Source: Woeseiaceae bacterium (lineage in GTDB: Bacteria; Pseudomonadota; Gammaproteobacteria; Steroidobacterales; Woeseiaceae). From it: a DNA stretch of 64,000 bases. Position 1 is the first letter of the stretch; each line of letters starts with the position of its first letter. Positions 44,218-53,166 of the stretch are shown one piece after another. The position numbers and the translations under genes are program-made. The DNA lies in NCBI GenBank assembly GCA_021773095.1, contig JAJFKR010000034.1, forward strand, positions 62,001-126,000. The letters are read 5' to 3'. Under the pieces are notes generated by a model. It was not told where the DNA came from. It saw only the letters and a program-made list of their open reading frames with translations, and ran no database searches.

Positions 44218-44738
44218 CCACGATTCACCAGGCTGACGGTTTCGCGGTCGCGGTCCGACTTCCGTATCGCTGCTGTCAATGTACCACCTGCCACAGCTTG
44301 CGAAGTGGCATTCGCAAGCGATCCGAACAAGCCAATGCGGGTTGGTATAAATACCGGCCAGCCTTGCTTGCGCCACCAGACTGAATTGCCGTTTGTTCGC
44401 AGAGAGCCTTTGGAGCCCTCGATCCATAACTCATGCTCGGCCAGGCCATCATCAAATGTTGCGAAGTAGTGGATGCTGACTTGCGTATCCACTTGCAGAA
44501 AGGCCTGCAAAGACGCGACGCGATCGTTGTGCTGCGACCGTACGGTTACCGCCGCCGGCTCCTGACCCAGCAAATTGCAGATACCCTCCAGGCGGCCCGC
44601 ACTGGCGGTAGCGATATCGTTCGCCGCAATCCGCGAGCCTCGATCAATACAACTGATATGTCCGATCTCTCCAATGCGACCATTTTTCAGAAATCGGTCA
44701 ATTGCCTTGCGGCACTTCGCGTATTGAACCACTGTCAT
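44214..44738 (-). CDS. truncated Gfo/Idh-like protein, NAD-binding domain missing
   Basis: This 174-residue protein matches only the C-terminal half of Gfo/Idh-type proteins, aligning to the paralogue at 41192 from about its residue 130. Shared pieces include a FLKNGRIGEIGHISCIDRG region and the block SLRTNGNSVWWRKQGW, comparable to the DLRTNRSKVWWREKGR block of the paralogue. The Rossmann domain is absent. ATG 44738 has AAAGGA seven bases upstream, so it looks like an expressed start rather than a random fragment. It may be a non-enzymatic relic or a partner subunit of the phosphodiesterase it overlaps. Confidence 0.65.
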   Translation of the reverse strand: MTVVQYAKCRKAIDRFLKNGRIGEIGHISCIDRGSRIAANDIATASAGRLEGICNLLGQEPAAVTVRSQHNDRVASLQAFLQVDTQVSIHYFATFDDGLAEHELWIEGSKGSLRTNGNSVWWRKQGWPVFIPTRIGLFGSLANATSQAVAGGTLTAAIRKSDRDRETVSLVNRG

Positions 44739-44886
44739 TGTTCCTTTACGTCGTGGCGATTCCAGCCCGGTCCAGGCTATCGGGCTCCGCAGTATAGCGG
44801 CTTCTTTGCAATCTCGCTGCCGAGTTGTAACTATTACCAGGCTGTTATGGTAAAAGAAGCGTTGCAATATCTATGGACACCAGCCG

Positions 44887-46101
44887 GTGACGAAACGACT
44901 GTCTATCTGTTATGCCGCCCCCGGCCATACGCTTGTCAGTACCGCGGGTTCCGCAAGAAATATCCTGGCGGCTGCTGACGCACTGAGTGCTTACGCTGAT
45001 GTAACCGTCGCTTTCCGAAATATCAGCGAACCTGTCACTGGCACATCATTCGCAACCCGGGCAATTTTCCCGGCGACGACGGGCAATCAGTCCGCCAAAG
45101 ATGACGTGGCCGCCCGCGGTCTGAATCCATTTGCTCATTTGGCTGATTTGCGAACGCTCAAAGCCTTCGCCGCAACAGCCAGTGACGAATATGATCTGAT
45201 ATTTGAAAAGGGCTGGCGCCTGTCAGGATATCTGTCCGCCCTGGCGTTGCAACGCGGCACACCGGCCATACTAATCGAGAATGACGCTCGCTTTTGGAAT
45301 GAGCCGAAGGATTCGTTGCGGGCCATCGCACGATTTGCGCTTCATCTCGCGGCACAAAACGTAGCCGCGGCGCGCTCCCGAAAACTGCCTGTAGTGATTG
45401 CTGAAACCGAGCAGCTCAAGCGGGCCCTTGTTGAGGGGCGCGGCCTGCAGCCGGAGCGTGTTCACGTAGTGACGCTGGGCGTCGATCACCATCGATTCAA
45501 ACCCTCGGATCAGCAGCAGGCACGACACGCACTGGGCATCGATAGCGATGCTTTGGTGTTGTTGTACGTGGGAGGAATGGATCAATACCACGATTTGTCA
45601 CCGCTGTTGGAGGCCCTGACAGAAACCCGGCCGCCTCACTGCCAGGTACACCTGGTCGGGGACGGTGAATACCGCGACCGGTACCATGAACTGGGGGAGC
45701 AAGCTGGCGGTATAGTAAATTTTCACGGTAATGTGCCGCATTCACTGGTGCCCACCTACATTGCCAGTGCGGATGTCTGTCTCGCGCCCTATCATACAGG
45801 CGGCTTCCACGATGGAGAGGTGACATTCTCGACGCTAAAAATACCCGAGTACATGGCATGTGGCCGGGCGGTCATCAGCGTACCGAGTGGCCACATCCGG
45901 TCATTGATCGACGAGGGAAAAACGGGCTTCCTGTTCGACAACGAAAGCAGCAAGTGGCTGGACTTCCTGAGTGACATACCCGATCGGCAGCACTTTCTGC
46001 GCATGGGAGCAGCCGCAACGCCAACGGTTGCTCACCTTAGCTGGGATGCCACAGCTTCGGCCTATATGGCTTTGGCGCACGAGGAATTCAGCTTTGAGTG
46101 A
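44887..46101 (+). CDS. GT4 glycosyltransferase
   Basis: This 404-residue GT-B-fold enzyme starts with TKRLSICYAAPGHTLVSTAG. The C-terminal donor site includes LVLLYVGGMDQYHDLSPLLE near 220, LVGDGEYRDRYHEL, and the EX7E-type region HDGEVTFSTLKIPEYMACGRA near 305-325. It is a retaining group-1 transferase. The GTG start at 44887 is the only plausible one. It heads a two-gene plus-strand unit; the next gene overlaps it by 8 bp. A 148-bp divergent gap separates it from the Gfo-like gene. Confidence 0.85.
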   Translation: MTKRLSICYAAPGHTLVSTAGSARNILAAADALSAYADVTVAFRNISEPVTGTSFATRAIFPATTGNQSAKDDVAARGLNPFAHLADLRTLKAFAATASDEYDLIFEKGWRLSGYLSALALQRGTPAILIENDARFWNEPKDSLRAIARFALHLAAQNVAAARSRKLPVVIAETEQLKRALVEGRGLQPERVHVVTLGVDHHRFKPSDQQQARHALGIDSDALVLLYVGGMDQYHDLSPLLEALTETRPPHCQVHLVGDGEYRDRYHELGEQAGGIVNFHGNVPHSLVPTYIASADVCLAPYHTGGFHDGEVTFSTLKIPEYMACGRAVISVPSGHIRSLIDEGKTGFLFDNESSKWLDFLSDIPDRQHFLRMGAAATPTVAHLSWDATASAYMALAHEEFSFE

Positions 46102-47014
46102 CGAACTTCAGGGTACCCCGTTGGTATCGGTGGTCATCCCTACTTACAACGAACAGGATCGAATCCGTACCTGTCTGACATCGATTTTTGCTCAGCAAAC
46201 CTCGCACAGATTCGAAGTAATCGTTGTGGATAGTTCCAAAGACGATACGCCTGAAATCGTGCGCGATGAGTTTCCGGATGTGAATTGCATTCACCGTGAG
46301 CAACAGACCTACGCCGCCGAGGCTCGCAACATTGGCATCGAAAAAGCGTCAGGAACCATTGTCGCTTTCATTGATGCGGATTGCGTTGCGGATACCAACT
46401 GGATAAACGCCGTTGCCGAACTTGAGGGCCGCGATTATGTGGCGGTTGGCGGCGCGATAGCGCTGAACTCCCCAACAACCATCGCCGGTGCCGCCCTGTT
46501 TGGTATCGAGTTTTCTGAATATGGCAGAGGCTCCCCCAGTCGGGAAATTCGCTGGCTGCCCTCCTGCAACCTGGCGGTCAAGCGCTCCGCCCTTCTGCAG
46601 CACGGGGATTTCCCGACGCATATGCAGGCATCGGAGGATATGTTGTTCACGCGCCAGCTGATGCAGCGTTCTGGCAAGTCTCTGTTTTTTGACCCGCAAA
46701 TGCGTATCCATCACAGCAACCAGAATAATCCGGCCGGTTTACGCGACAAACTTGCCACCCTTGGTTACTGGTCGGGCCGGTCACGTGCGACGGGGCTGAT
46801 TCCCGGTGGTTTTCTACTGCGTTATCCGTTTGTCATCCCTTTGTTGGTACCCTACCGGCTGATGCACATTATGGCTCGACTGCTGTTGCAATCACGGGAT
46901 ACGCGACTGGTGGCGACGGCATTGCTGGGTTGGCCGCTGATGACCTATGCCCTGGCCGGTTGGGCTCGCGCATTCTACCGCGGTGTTAGAAGCGTAAGCG
47001 AAAAAACGGATTAA
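46094..47014 (+). CDS. GT2 glycosyltransferase with C-terminal membrane segment
   Basis: This 306-residue enzyme has SVVIPTYNEQDRIRTCLTSI, the metal-binding DADCVADTNWI near 100 and SEDMLFTRQL near 185. A hydrophobic C terminus follows (about 240-295). It is an inverting GT2. TTG 46094, 7 bases after GAGGAA, overlaps the previous gene's stop; the longer frame upstream lies inside that gene. It overlaps the GT4 gene on the other strand by 4 bp at its 3' end. The transferred sugar is unknown. Confidence 0.85.
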   Translation: MSDELQGTPLVSVVIPTYNEQDRIRTCLTSIFAQQTSHRFEVIVVDSSKDDTPEIVRDEFPDVNCIHREQQTYAAEARNIGIEKASGTIVAFIDADCVADTNWINAVAELEGRDYVAVGGAIALNSPTTIAGAALFGIEFSEYGRGSPSREIRWLPSCNLAVKRSALLQHGDFPTHMQASEDMLFTRQLMQRSGKSLFFDPQMRIHHSNQNNPAGLRDKLATLGYWSGRSRATGLIPGGFLLRYPFVIPLLVPYRLMHIMARLLLQSRDTRLVATALLGWPLMTYALAGWARAFYRGVRSVSEKTD

Positions 47015-48156
47015 CGCAGGAAGTCCTCAACCAGCGCGATCTCCTGGTCCCAGTCAAAGCGATCGGTCTGCTGCCGTATCGTCGCTCTGAAAGTGTCCTC
47101 AACATCGTTTTCGAAGTATCGGATGATTGCATCAGCAAGTTGCTGCGCGCTTTTAGCGGCGACGATATAACCTGTCTGGCCATCGTCCACGGCCTCAGGC
47201 AAGCCACCGACGTTTGTTGTTATGACCGGCGTTTCCAGACCGAACGCGATTTGCACGATGCCACTTTGCGTCGCACTGACGTAAGGCAATGCGACTACAT
47301 TGGCTGCCCGAAAATACGTGGCGACCTGTTCGTTCGGAACGTACTGGTCGACGACATGAACCCGGTCATTGAGGTCACGAGCAGCAATACTCTCAAGGTA
47401 CGGTTTCTTGTCGTCATAAAACTCCCCCGTAATCACGAGGTGACAGTTCAAAGATGCGGGCAACAACTCCATGGCCTCGATCAGGTATTGCAGGCCCTTG
47501 TATTTTCGGATCAGCCCAAAAAAGAGCACAACATTGGCGTCCGCCGACAATCCCAGTTGCTGGCGGGCCTGTGCCCTTGATATCGGCGACAGTGATGCGA
47601 ATTCCGAATAGGTTGGATGCACGCCCTGTTTGATTATCGCACCCGGGCGCAAGGCTTCGAGCTGTTGGCGATCGGGTGTCGAATGAACAATGAAATAACG
47701 AGCCTTGTTGAACGCATACCTTGTCAACAGCGCCTGCATCGGGCTCGATTCGTGCGGCAGGACATTGTGGCACAGGAAACACACGCGGTTTTGCAGCGAC
47801 TTGTCGAGAAGCCTGACGATACTGCCGAATGCGAATGTAAAAAATGGATGCCACCACTGGAATACGATCAGGTCCGGTTGCGCACGATTCAGCATGCGCG
47901 CTGTTCTGAACCAGGAGAGCGGGTTAAGCGAATCAACAACGGGATCGCCCTCCTCCGCCAGCGTCTGGTCGCTGAAGTCGTACTGAGAGACGCCCGGAAA
48001 CAGTATCTTCGGATACTGGCGGCAAAGTGTCAGAAAAAGAACTTCATGGCGTTGTCGCAATGCGCGGACGAACAAACTCGAGTAATGGGCGATGCCCCCT
48101 CGATACGGGTAGGTTAACCCGACCACGGCAATTCTGGCGGATCGTTTGTCGTTCAC
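47011..48156 (-). CDS. GT4 glycosyltransferase
   Basis: This 381-residue GT-B enzyme has IAVVGLTYPYRGGIAHYSSL at the N terminus, then FFGLIRKYKGLQYLIEAMEL near 220 and SATQSGIVQIAFGLETPVIT near 310. It is of the CapM/RfaB type, typical for O-antigen and capsule assembly. It converges with the GT2 gene (4-bp overlap) and follows the small DUF5989 gene by 10 bp. It belongs to the minus-strand run down from the exporter genes. Confidence 0.88.
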   Translation of the reverse strand: MNDKRSARIAVVGLTYPYRGGIAHYSSLFVRALRQRHEVLFLTLCRQYPKILFPGVSQYDFSDQTLAEEGDPVVDSLNPLSWFRTARMLNRAQPDLIVFQWWHPFFTFAFGSIVRLLDKSLQNRVCFLCHNVLPHESSPMQALLTRYAFNKARYFIVHSTPDRQQLEALRPGAIIKQGVHPTYSEFASLSPISRAQARQQLGLSADANVVLFFGLIRKYKGLQYLIEAMELLPASLNCHLVITGEFYDDKKPYLESIAARDLNDRVHVVDQYVPNEQVATYFRAANVVALPYVSATQSGIVQIAFGLETPVITTNVGGLPEAVDDGQTGYIVAAKSAQQLADAIIRYFENDVEDTFRATIRQQTDRFDWDQEIALVEDFLR

Positions 48157-48166
48157 TGTACGCGTA

Positions 48167-48319
48167 TCAAAACAGCGTATAAATGAACGGTGCGATTGCG
48201 GATCCCTGTGTCAACACAATCAAACCGCCCAGCAGCAACATGATGATGATAATGGGTGCCAGCCAGAACTTCTTTCTTTCCTTCATGAAGCCCCAGAGGT
48301 CTTTCAGCAAGTCGAACAT
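48167..48319 (-). CDS. DUF5989-type small membrane protein
   Basis: This 50-residue protein reads MFDLLKDLWGFMKERKKFW, then a single TM helix (LAPIIIIMLLLGGLIVL) and a short tail. This is the DUF5989 pattern, a small family found beside SxtJ-type membrane proteins and carbamoyltransferases in polysaccharide loci. Its ATG overlaps the stop of the SxtJ-like gene (TGATG). The function is unknown; the conserved position suggests a partner of the carbamoyltransferase or a membrane anchor for it. Confidence 0.8.
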   Translation of the reverse strand: MFDLLKDLWGFMKERKKFWLAPIIIIMLLLGGLIVLTQGSAIAPFIYTLF

Positions 48320-48729
48320 CAGTAGGGTTTCTCCATATTTTCAACCGACGGTGGTTTCGATTCGACGCGATACGACGATGAGTCGTCAAATTTTCTACGC
48401 ATGAAATCCCGCCGAAAAATGCGCAGCAACACGGCCATCGGAACGATTGTGATGACAAATACGAGTGTCATAATTATTGGCGTCGTGACCCTTCCCAGCA
48501 TCATGCCGACACGCATCCAGCCCCGATAAACAGGGTTGAGAGTATGCGGCGCAACAAGCGCCCAAACGGCAAGCACAGCAAAGATGACCCACGGCCACAC
48601 CGGCCAGGTACTCTCGAGGAAGTATGGAAATACGATGCCAAACAATACCGCCACAATCGCACCGGTCGTCAATCCAAACTCGCGAAGTCCGCGCTTATCA
48701 AGTTCAGGAATGTCGGATGCGTTCATCAT
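48319..48729 (-). CDS. SxtJ-like membrane protein
   Basis: This 136-residue protein has TM segments at about 22-40, 45-62 and 80-103 and ends in a charged tail. The core LREFGLTTGAIVAVLFGI, and NPVYRGWMRVGMMLGRVTTP near 65, match SxtJ-type proteins, first named in saxitoxin clusters and common beside carbamoyltransferases. It lies 6 bp after the carbamoyltransferase gene and one base overlaps the DUF5989 gene, forming a three-gene cassette. Confidence 0.82.
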   Translation of the reverse strand: MMNASDIPELDKRGLREFGLTTGAIVAVLFGIVFPYFLESTWPVWPWVIFAVLAVWALVAPHTLNPVYRGWMRVGMMLGRVTTPIIMTLVFVITIVPMAVLLRIFRRDFMRRKFDDSSSYRVESKPPSVENMEKPY

Positions 48730-48735
48730 GACCTG

Positions 48736-50574
48736 TTAGTCCAGCTCGAATTCTTCTTGCCAGGATTCATCTTTCTCCCACTCGGGTTGATTCGTCTTGG
48801 CCAGAATGAAGTCATCAACTATAAGATAGTCCATTTCCGTACGCATGAAACAGCGATAGGCATCCGCAGGCGTCGCGACGATAGGTTCACCACGCACATT
48901 GAACGACGTATTGACCAGCACACCGCAACCGGTGCGCGCATCAAATGCCTTTAGCAAGGCATGATAACGAGGATTCGTCTCGGCATGCACGGTCTGTACG
49001 CGTGCCGAGTAATCGACATGCGTAATTGCCGGCAGCTCCGACCTTTTGACATTGAGCTTATCTATACCGAACCGACCTTGTTCCTCTTCACTCATCGCTC
49101 TGCGCAAATTCTCACGCACAGGGGCAACGATCAACATGTAAGGACTGTCCGCATCCAGGTCGAAATAGTCAGAAGCACGCTCGGCCAGTACGGACGGCGC
49201 AAACGGCCGGAATGACTCACGGTATTTGATCTTGAGATTCATGACCGACTGCATCTTGCTACTGCGCGGATCGCCGACAATTGACCTGCCCCCAAGTGCC
49301 CGCGGCCCGAACTCCATTCGCCCCTGGAACCATCCGATCACATTCTCATGCTCGAGAATCTCTGCCGCCTTCGCAAACAACTCAGTGTCACCCGGTCGCT
49401 CGTAGACAGCACCGTACTCATCGAGTTGCGATTTGATTTCGTCTGCGTCGAACCCCGGACCCAGGTAAGAACCGCGCATCTTGTCGACACCATTCACCTT
49501 GCGCTCATTGCCGAGCTTTTGGTGCCAGACGATCGCTGCAGCACCCAGCGCACCACCGGCGTCGCCGGCGGCGGGCTGAATCCAGATGTTTTCGTAAGGC
49601 CCCTCCCTGAGAAGCCGGCCGTTCGCTACACAGTTCAATGCGACCCCGCCGGCGAGGCACAGGTTCTTCTCACCGGTTTCCTTTTGCAGTGTCGTGGCCA
49701 GTCGCAGCACGACGCGTTCCGTCACAACCTGGATGGACGCAGCGATATCCATGTCCTTTTGAGTCAACTCACCTTCTGCCTGCCTCGGCGGTCCGCCAAA
49801 CAGCTTGTCAAACTTGCTGTTTGTCATCGTTAGCCCGGTGCAGTAGTTGAAGTAGGACATATCCAGCCGGAACGTGCCGTCTTCTTTCAGGTCAAGAAGA
49901 TTGTCGAGAATTGTGTCGACGTATTTCGGCTCGCCATACGGTGCGAGACCCATGAGTTTGTACTCGCCGGAATTGACGCGAAATCCCGTGTAGTAGGTAA
50001 ACGCGGAATAAAGCAATCCCAGCGAATGAGGGAAATCGATTTCCCAAAGTGCGTTCAGTTCATTGCCATTTCCCTGCCACGCAGATGTGGTCGCCCACTC
50101 ACCGACACCATCAAGGCAAAGCACTACCGCCGAATCGAACGGACTGAAATAGAATGCCGACGCGGCGTGAGACTGGTGATGCTCTGCGAACAATAATTGC
50201 GGCACCGGCCTGTCCTTGCCCCCCGCGATGTCCTGAATCTCCTTCTTCAGCGTCGCCTTCAGGTAGAGTTTTTCCTTCAGCCAGACGGGCATTGCCGCGA
50301 CAAACGAGCGCAGGCCCTTTGGCGCATAGCTCAGGTAGGTTTCCAGCAATCGTTCGAACTTAACCAGCGGCTTATCGTAAAACACCACGTGTTCAACATC
50401 GCCCAGCGACAAACCAGCCTCCGCAAGGCAGTAGCGAACGGCATGCTCGGGGAATCGCGAATCGTGTTTTTTGCGGGTAAAGCGTTCTTCCTGCGCGGCC
50501 GCCACAACTTCACCGTCGACGAGCAACGCAGCGGCGCTATCGTGATAATAGGCCGATATACCGAGGATCTTCAC
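48736..50574 (-). CDS. O-carbamoyltransferase (NodU/CmcH family)
   Basis: This 612-residue protein has the N-terminal Kae1-like ATP-binding part (KILGISAYYHDSAAALL, EERFTRKKHDSRFP, FAEHHQSHAASAFYFSPF). The C-terminal carbamoyltransferase part includes GWFQGRMEFGPRALGGRSI near 410 and VLVNTSFNVRGEPIV near 555. It transfers a carbamoyl group from carbamoyl phosphate to a hydroxyl, probably of a sugar in the glycan. It begins with GTG that overlaps the CpsD-like gene's stop (TAGTG). SxtJ and DUF5989 genes follow within 6 bp. Confidence 0.93.
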   Translation of the reverse strand: MKILGISAYYHDSAAALLVDGEVVAAAQEERFTRKKHDSRFPEHAVRYCLAEAGLSLGDVEHVVFYDKPLVKFERLLETYLSYAPKGLRSFVAAMPVWLKEKLYLKATLKKEIQDIAGGKDRPVPQLLFAEHHQSHAASAFYFSPFDSAVVLCLDGVGEWATTSAWQGNGNELNALWEIDFPHSLGLLYSAFTYYTGFRVNSGEYKLMGLAPYGEPKYVDTILDNLLDLKEDGTFRLDMSYFNYCTGLTMTNSKFDKLFGGPPRQAEGELTQKDMDIAASIQVVTERVVLRLATTLQKETGEKNLCLAGGVALNCVANGRLLREGPYENIWIQPAAGDAGGALGAAAIVWHQKLGNERKVNGVDKMRGSYLGPGFDADEIKSQLDEYGAVYERPGDTELFAKAAEILEHENVIGWFQGRMEFGPRALGGRSIVGDPRSSKMQSVMNLKIKYRESFRPFAPSVLAERASDYFDLDADSPYMLIVAPVRENLRRAMSEEEQGRFGIDKLNVKRSELPAITHVDYSARVQTVHAETNPRYHALLKAFDARTGCGVLVNTSFNVRGEPIVATPADAYRCFMRTEMDYLIVDDFILAKTNQPEWEKDESWQEEFELD

Positions 50575-51380
50575 TAGTAACCCGGATGCGCGTCCCGGGA
50601 TTTATTCAAGACCACACCGAGCAATTCAACGTCTCTTAGAAGCTCCAGAGAGTGCGAAATATCGGCTCGCTTGGTCTCGCCTTCGGCAACGACAAACAAT
50701 AATGCGTCGATTAACGGGGCAATTGCCAGTGCGTCATCTGCTGCAAGAACCGGTGGCAAATCGATGATAACAATCGGCTCGGACGAATCTGAACGAATCG
50801 CAGACACCAGGTCGGTCATTGTCTCTGAGACCAGCAATTCGGATGAATGGTCGAAGCGGCCTTTGCCAGGCAATACAAAGAGATCTTCCTCTCCGACGCC
50901 CCACACAACATCCTTTATTTTTCGCTCGCCGGACAGGTAATCGCCGACACCGGCAGATATATCGTCAATACCCAAAGATTTGGCGATTCCAGGCTTACGC
51001 AGATCGATATCAAGCAGGTAAACTCTGCGACCGCCACTTCGCGCGATCATCATGGCGAGGTTGATCGCCGTTATCGTCTTCCCTGCATTTTGATGAGAGG
51101 AGGTGACGGCCAGCACACGCCAATCGTTTTTATCCATCTTTTGCAGGACGCGGGTCCGCAGCATCTTATACGGCGTGACGGCATCCAGATCGAATTCATC
51201 ATGGATGATTCGGCTGTTCGACAAAAGATCGGGCTCCAGTATAACTCGTTGATTTTTCGGTATATCGAAAAACGACCTGGGCAATTTAACCCTGGATCCC
51301 GACACAGATTTGACCTTCTTGGCTGCCCTCGAAGATTTCGTCTTTTTCACGCTGCGTAGTCTATCGTGAACTCGGCTCAT
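50574..51380 (-). CDS. CpsD/CapB-type tyrosine kinase homologue without a tyrosine-rich tail
   Basis: This 268-residue P-loop protein has Walker A AVTSSHQNAGKTITAINLAM near 100, Walker A' LLDIDLRKPGIAKSLG and Walker B IVIIDLPPVLAADDAL. The basic N terminus is Lys- and Arg-rich. Unlike the kinase at 7437 it ends KSRDAHPGY, with only one terminal Tyr, so tail autophosphorylation is doubtful. It follows the Wzz-like gene by 28 bp and precedes the carbamoyltransferase. It probably regulates chain length for the second polysaccharide system. Confidence 0.88.
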   Translation of the reverse strand: MSRVHDRLRSVKKTKSSRAAKKVKSVSGSRVKLPRSFFDIPKNQRVILEPDLLSNSRIIHDEFDLDAVTPYKMLRTRVLQKMDKNDWRVLAVTSSHQNAGKTITAINLAMMIARSGGRRVYLLDIDLRKPGIAKSLGIDDISAGVGDYLSGERKIKDVVWGVGEEDLFVLPGKGRFDHSSELLVSETMTDLVSAIRSDSSEPIVIIDLPPVLAADDALAIAPLIDALLFVVAEGETKRADISHSLELLRDVELLGVVLNKSRDAHPGY

Positions 51381-51408
51381 TATCTTGGTCTCTCACCAGG
51401 GATTTTTG

Positions 51409-53112
51409 TCAAAACAGACTCCAGACCAATAAAAAAGTCGCAATTACGGCAGCAACAAGCGCAGACCTTTCCCGGGTACGCTGGACACCAAGCTCATGGG
51501 CAGTGGCCATATAAGGAATCGTAACTATCGGTGGCGCCTCCAGCAATTCGCTCAAATCACTAACACTGCGAATCGTTGTGTCGAGCGAGTCCACCAATGC
51601 TGCAATGCCGATACCTGCGCCCAACGCCAGCACAAAGCCCAAAAACATGATTGACAGGCGATTTGGCTCTACCGGCGTAATCGGAAGACGTGCACTCTCC
51701 AGCAATGTAAACCGCTGGCCTTTGCTCTCATCCTCGAGACGTTCGCTCAGCCTGGCCTGCGTGCTCCGTTGCGTAACGTCAGTGAACTCCGCTCTCGCCG
51801 CATCGTAACCACGGTTCAATACCAGCCACTCCTGTTCGACACGTGGAGCGATCGCAATGTACTGCTCAAGATCATCAATTTCTGCACGTAACTGTTTGCG
51901 CCGCGAACCGGCAGCACGAATACCTTCGTCGAGAGCAGAAATCTGCCTTTCCACTCTCACATAGTCCGGGTTATTCGGAGCCCTGTACTGTGGAGCTGGA
52001 CTCCTGCTTGCCAGCCTTCGCTCTTCCTCAAGCGTTGCGATGGAGCGCTCGAGTCTGACGACATCCGGGTGTTCGGGCGAATACGTATCGAGCAACGTGC
52101 TGCGTTGCGTGGATAGTGCAGCAATGCGCTGATCAATGTCCTCCGTCGTGGTGATGGCGCCACCCTGAGAAAGACTCTCGATTTCCCGCTTTACACGTAC
52201 CACATCGGGATGTTGCGGACCGTAGCGCCCGGTCAGCTCCAGGTATTCCTGACGCAGCAATGCAAGGCGGTCGCCAGCGCTGGCGAGCGGCTGCCCGTCG
52301 TCTGACAACATCGTCACATACGGGCTGATTGTCGACAGCTCGGTAGCCCGCTGGTCGCGTTCACTTCGTTGGTTAATGAGTTCTCGACTTGTTTCTACCA
52401 ACTCCCGCTCACGCCTGTCGAGCGTCTGCATATTCAACAATTTCTGCTCGGGCAAAGCGTTGGCGTACTTATCCTTGTAATCGGCCAGTGCTTTTTCGAT
52501 CTTCTCAATTTCCTGACCCAATCGATCCGCTTCCTGCGTCAGAAAGGTAGTTGTCTGCGACGCCTGTTCCCGCCGCGATCGGGTGTTCTCGGCGAGATAA
52601 AGATCAGCGAGACTCGCAGCCACGCGCTGGGTCGTGACCGGATCATTACTTTGATAGGCAACGACGAACGCAAATGTCGATCCGGCTACCCGTCCACGGC
52701 GCGGGTCAAAAATCTCGGCTGTTTGATACTGAATATCAAAATCATCTCTGAAAGATGCAACGACCTCCTCAATGGGCTCGGTCGCCCGAATCTCTGCATA
52801 GAGGTCATTGGTTTCGACAAGCTTCTGGATATTCTCTTTAGACAGAACTCGCTGCGAAACAACCTGGATCTGCTCATCAACATAGCTGCGAATCGTCGAC
52901 TCGACCAAATCACTGGGAATCGTCGATTGCTCAATCAGGATTGTCGCTTCCGAGCGATACACTGGTGGCAATTTGAACGCCAGAATAACGGACGCCAAAA
53001 AAATCGCCACGAATATGCCGATACACAGCCATCTACGTCGACGAATAAAGTCGAGCGCATCGCCAGCAGTCATCGCGTTACCGCGGTTTTGAGTAAGGTC
53101 CGAAAATTGCAT
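51409..53112 (-). CDS. Wzz-like chain-length determinant, second system
   Basis: This 567-residue inner-membrane protein has the N-terminal TM near 30-50 (LCIGIFVAIFLASVILAF), the Wzz motif LPPVYRSEATILIEQ and long coiled coils (about 180-420). The second TM pair lies near 475-500 and at the C terminus. The PVEPNRLSIMFLGFVLALG block is the usual Pro-rich region before TM2. It pairs with the CpsD homologue 28 bp downstream and the exporter 54 bp upstream. It is distinct from the XrtA-type determinant at 8364. Confidence 0.9.
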   Translation of the reverse strand: MQFSDLTQNRGNAMTAGDALDFIRRRRWLCIGIFVAIFLASVILAFKLPPVYRSEATILIEQSTIPSDLVESTIRSYVDEQIQVVSQRVLSKENIQKLVETNDLYAEIRATEPIEEVVASFRDDFDIQYQTAEIFDPRRGRVAGSTFAFVVAYQSNDPVTTQRVAASLADLYLAENTRSRREQASQTTTFLTQEADRLGQEIEKIEKALADYKDKYANALPEQKLLNMQTLDRRERELVETSRELINQRSERDQRATELSTISPYVTMLSDDGQPLASAGDRLALLRQEYLELTGRYGPQHPDVVRVKREIESLSQGGAITTTEDIDQRIAALSTQRSTLLDTYSPEHPDVVRLERSIATLEEERRLASRSPAPQYRAPNNPDYVRVERQISALDEGIRAAGSRRKQLRAEIDDLEQYIAIAPRVEQEWLVLNRGYDAARAEFTDVTQRSTQARLSERLEDESKGQRFTLLESARLPITPVEPNRLSIMFLGFVLALGAGIGIAALVDSLDTTIRSVSDLSELLEAPPIVTIPYMATAHELGVQRTRERSALVAAVIATFLLVWSLF

Positions 53113-53166
53113 TATTGGTTTTGTGGGTTCGCTATTGCCGTTTACTCAGAAAAACAGCGGTATTAA

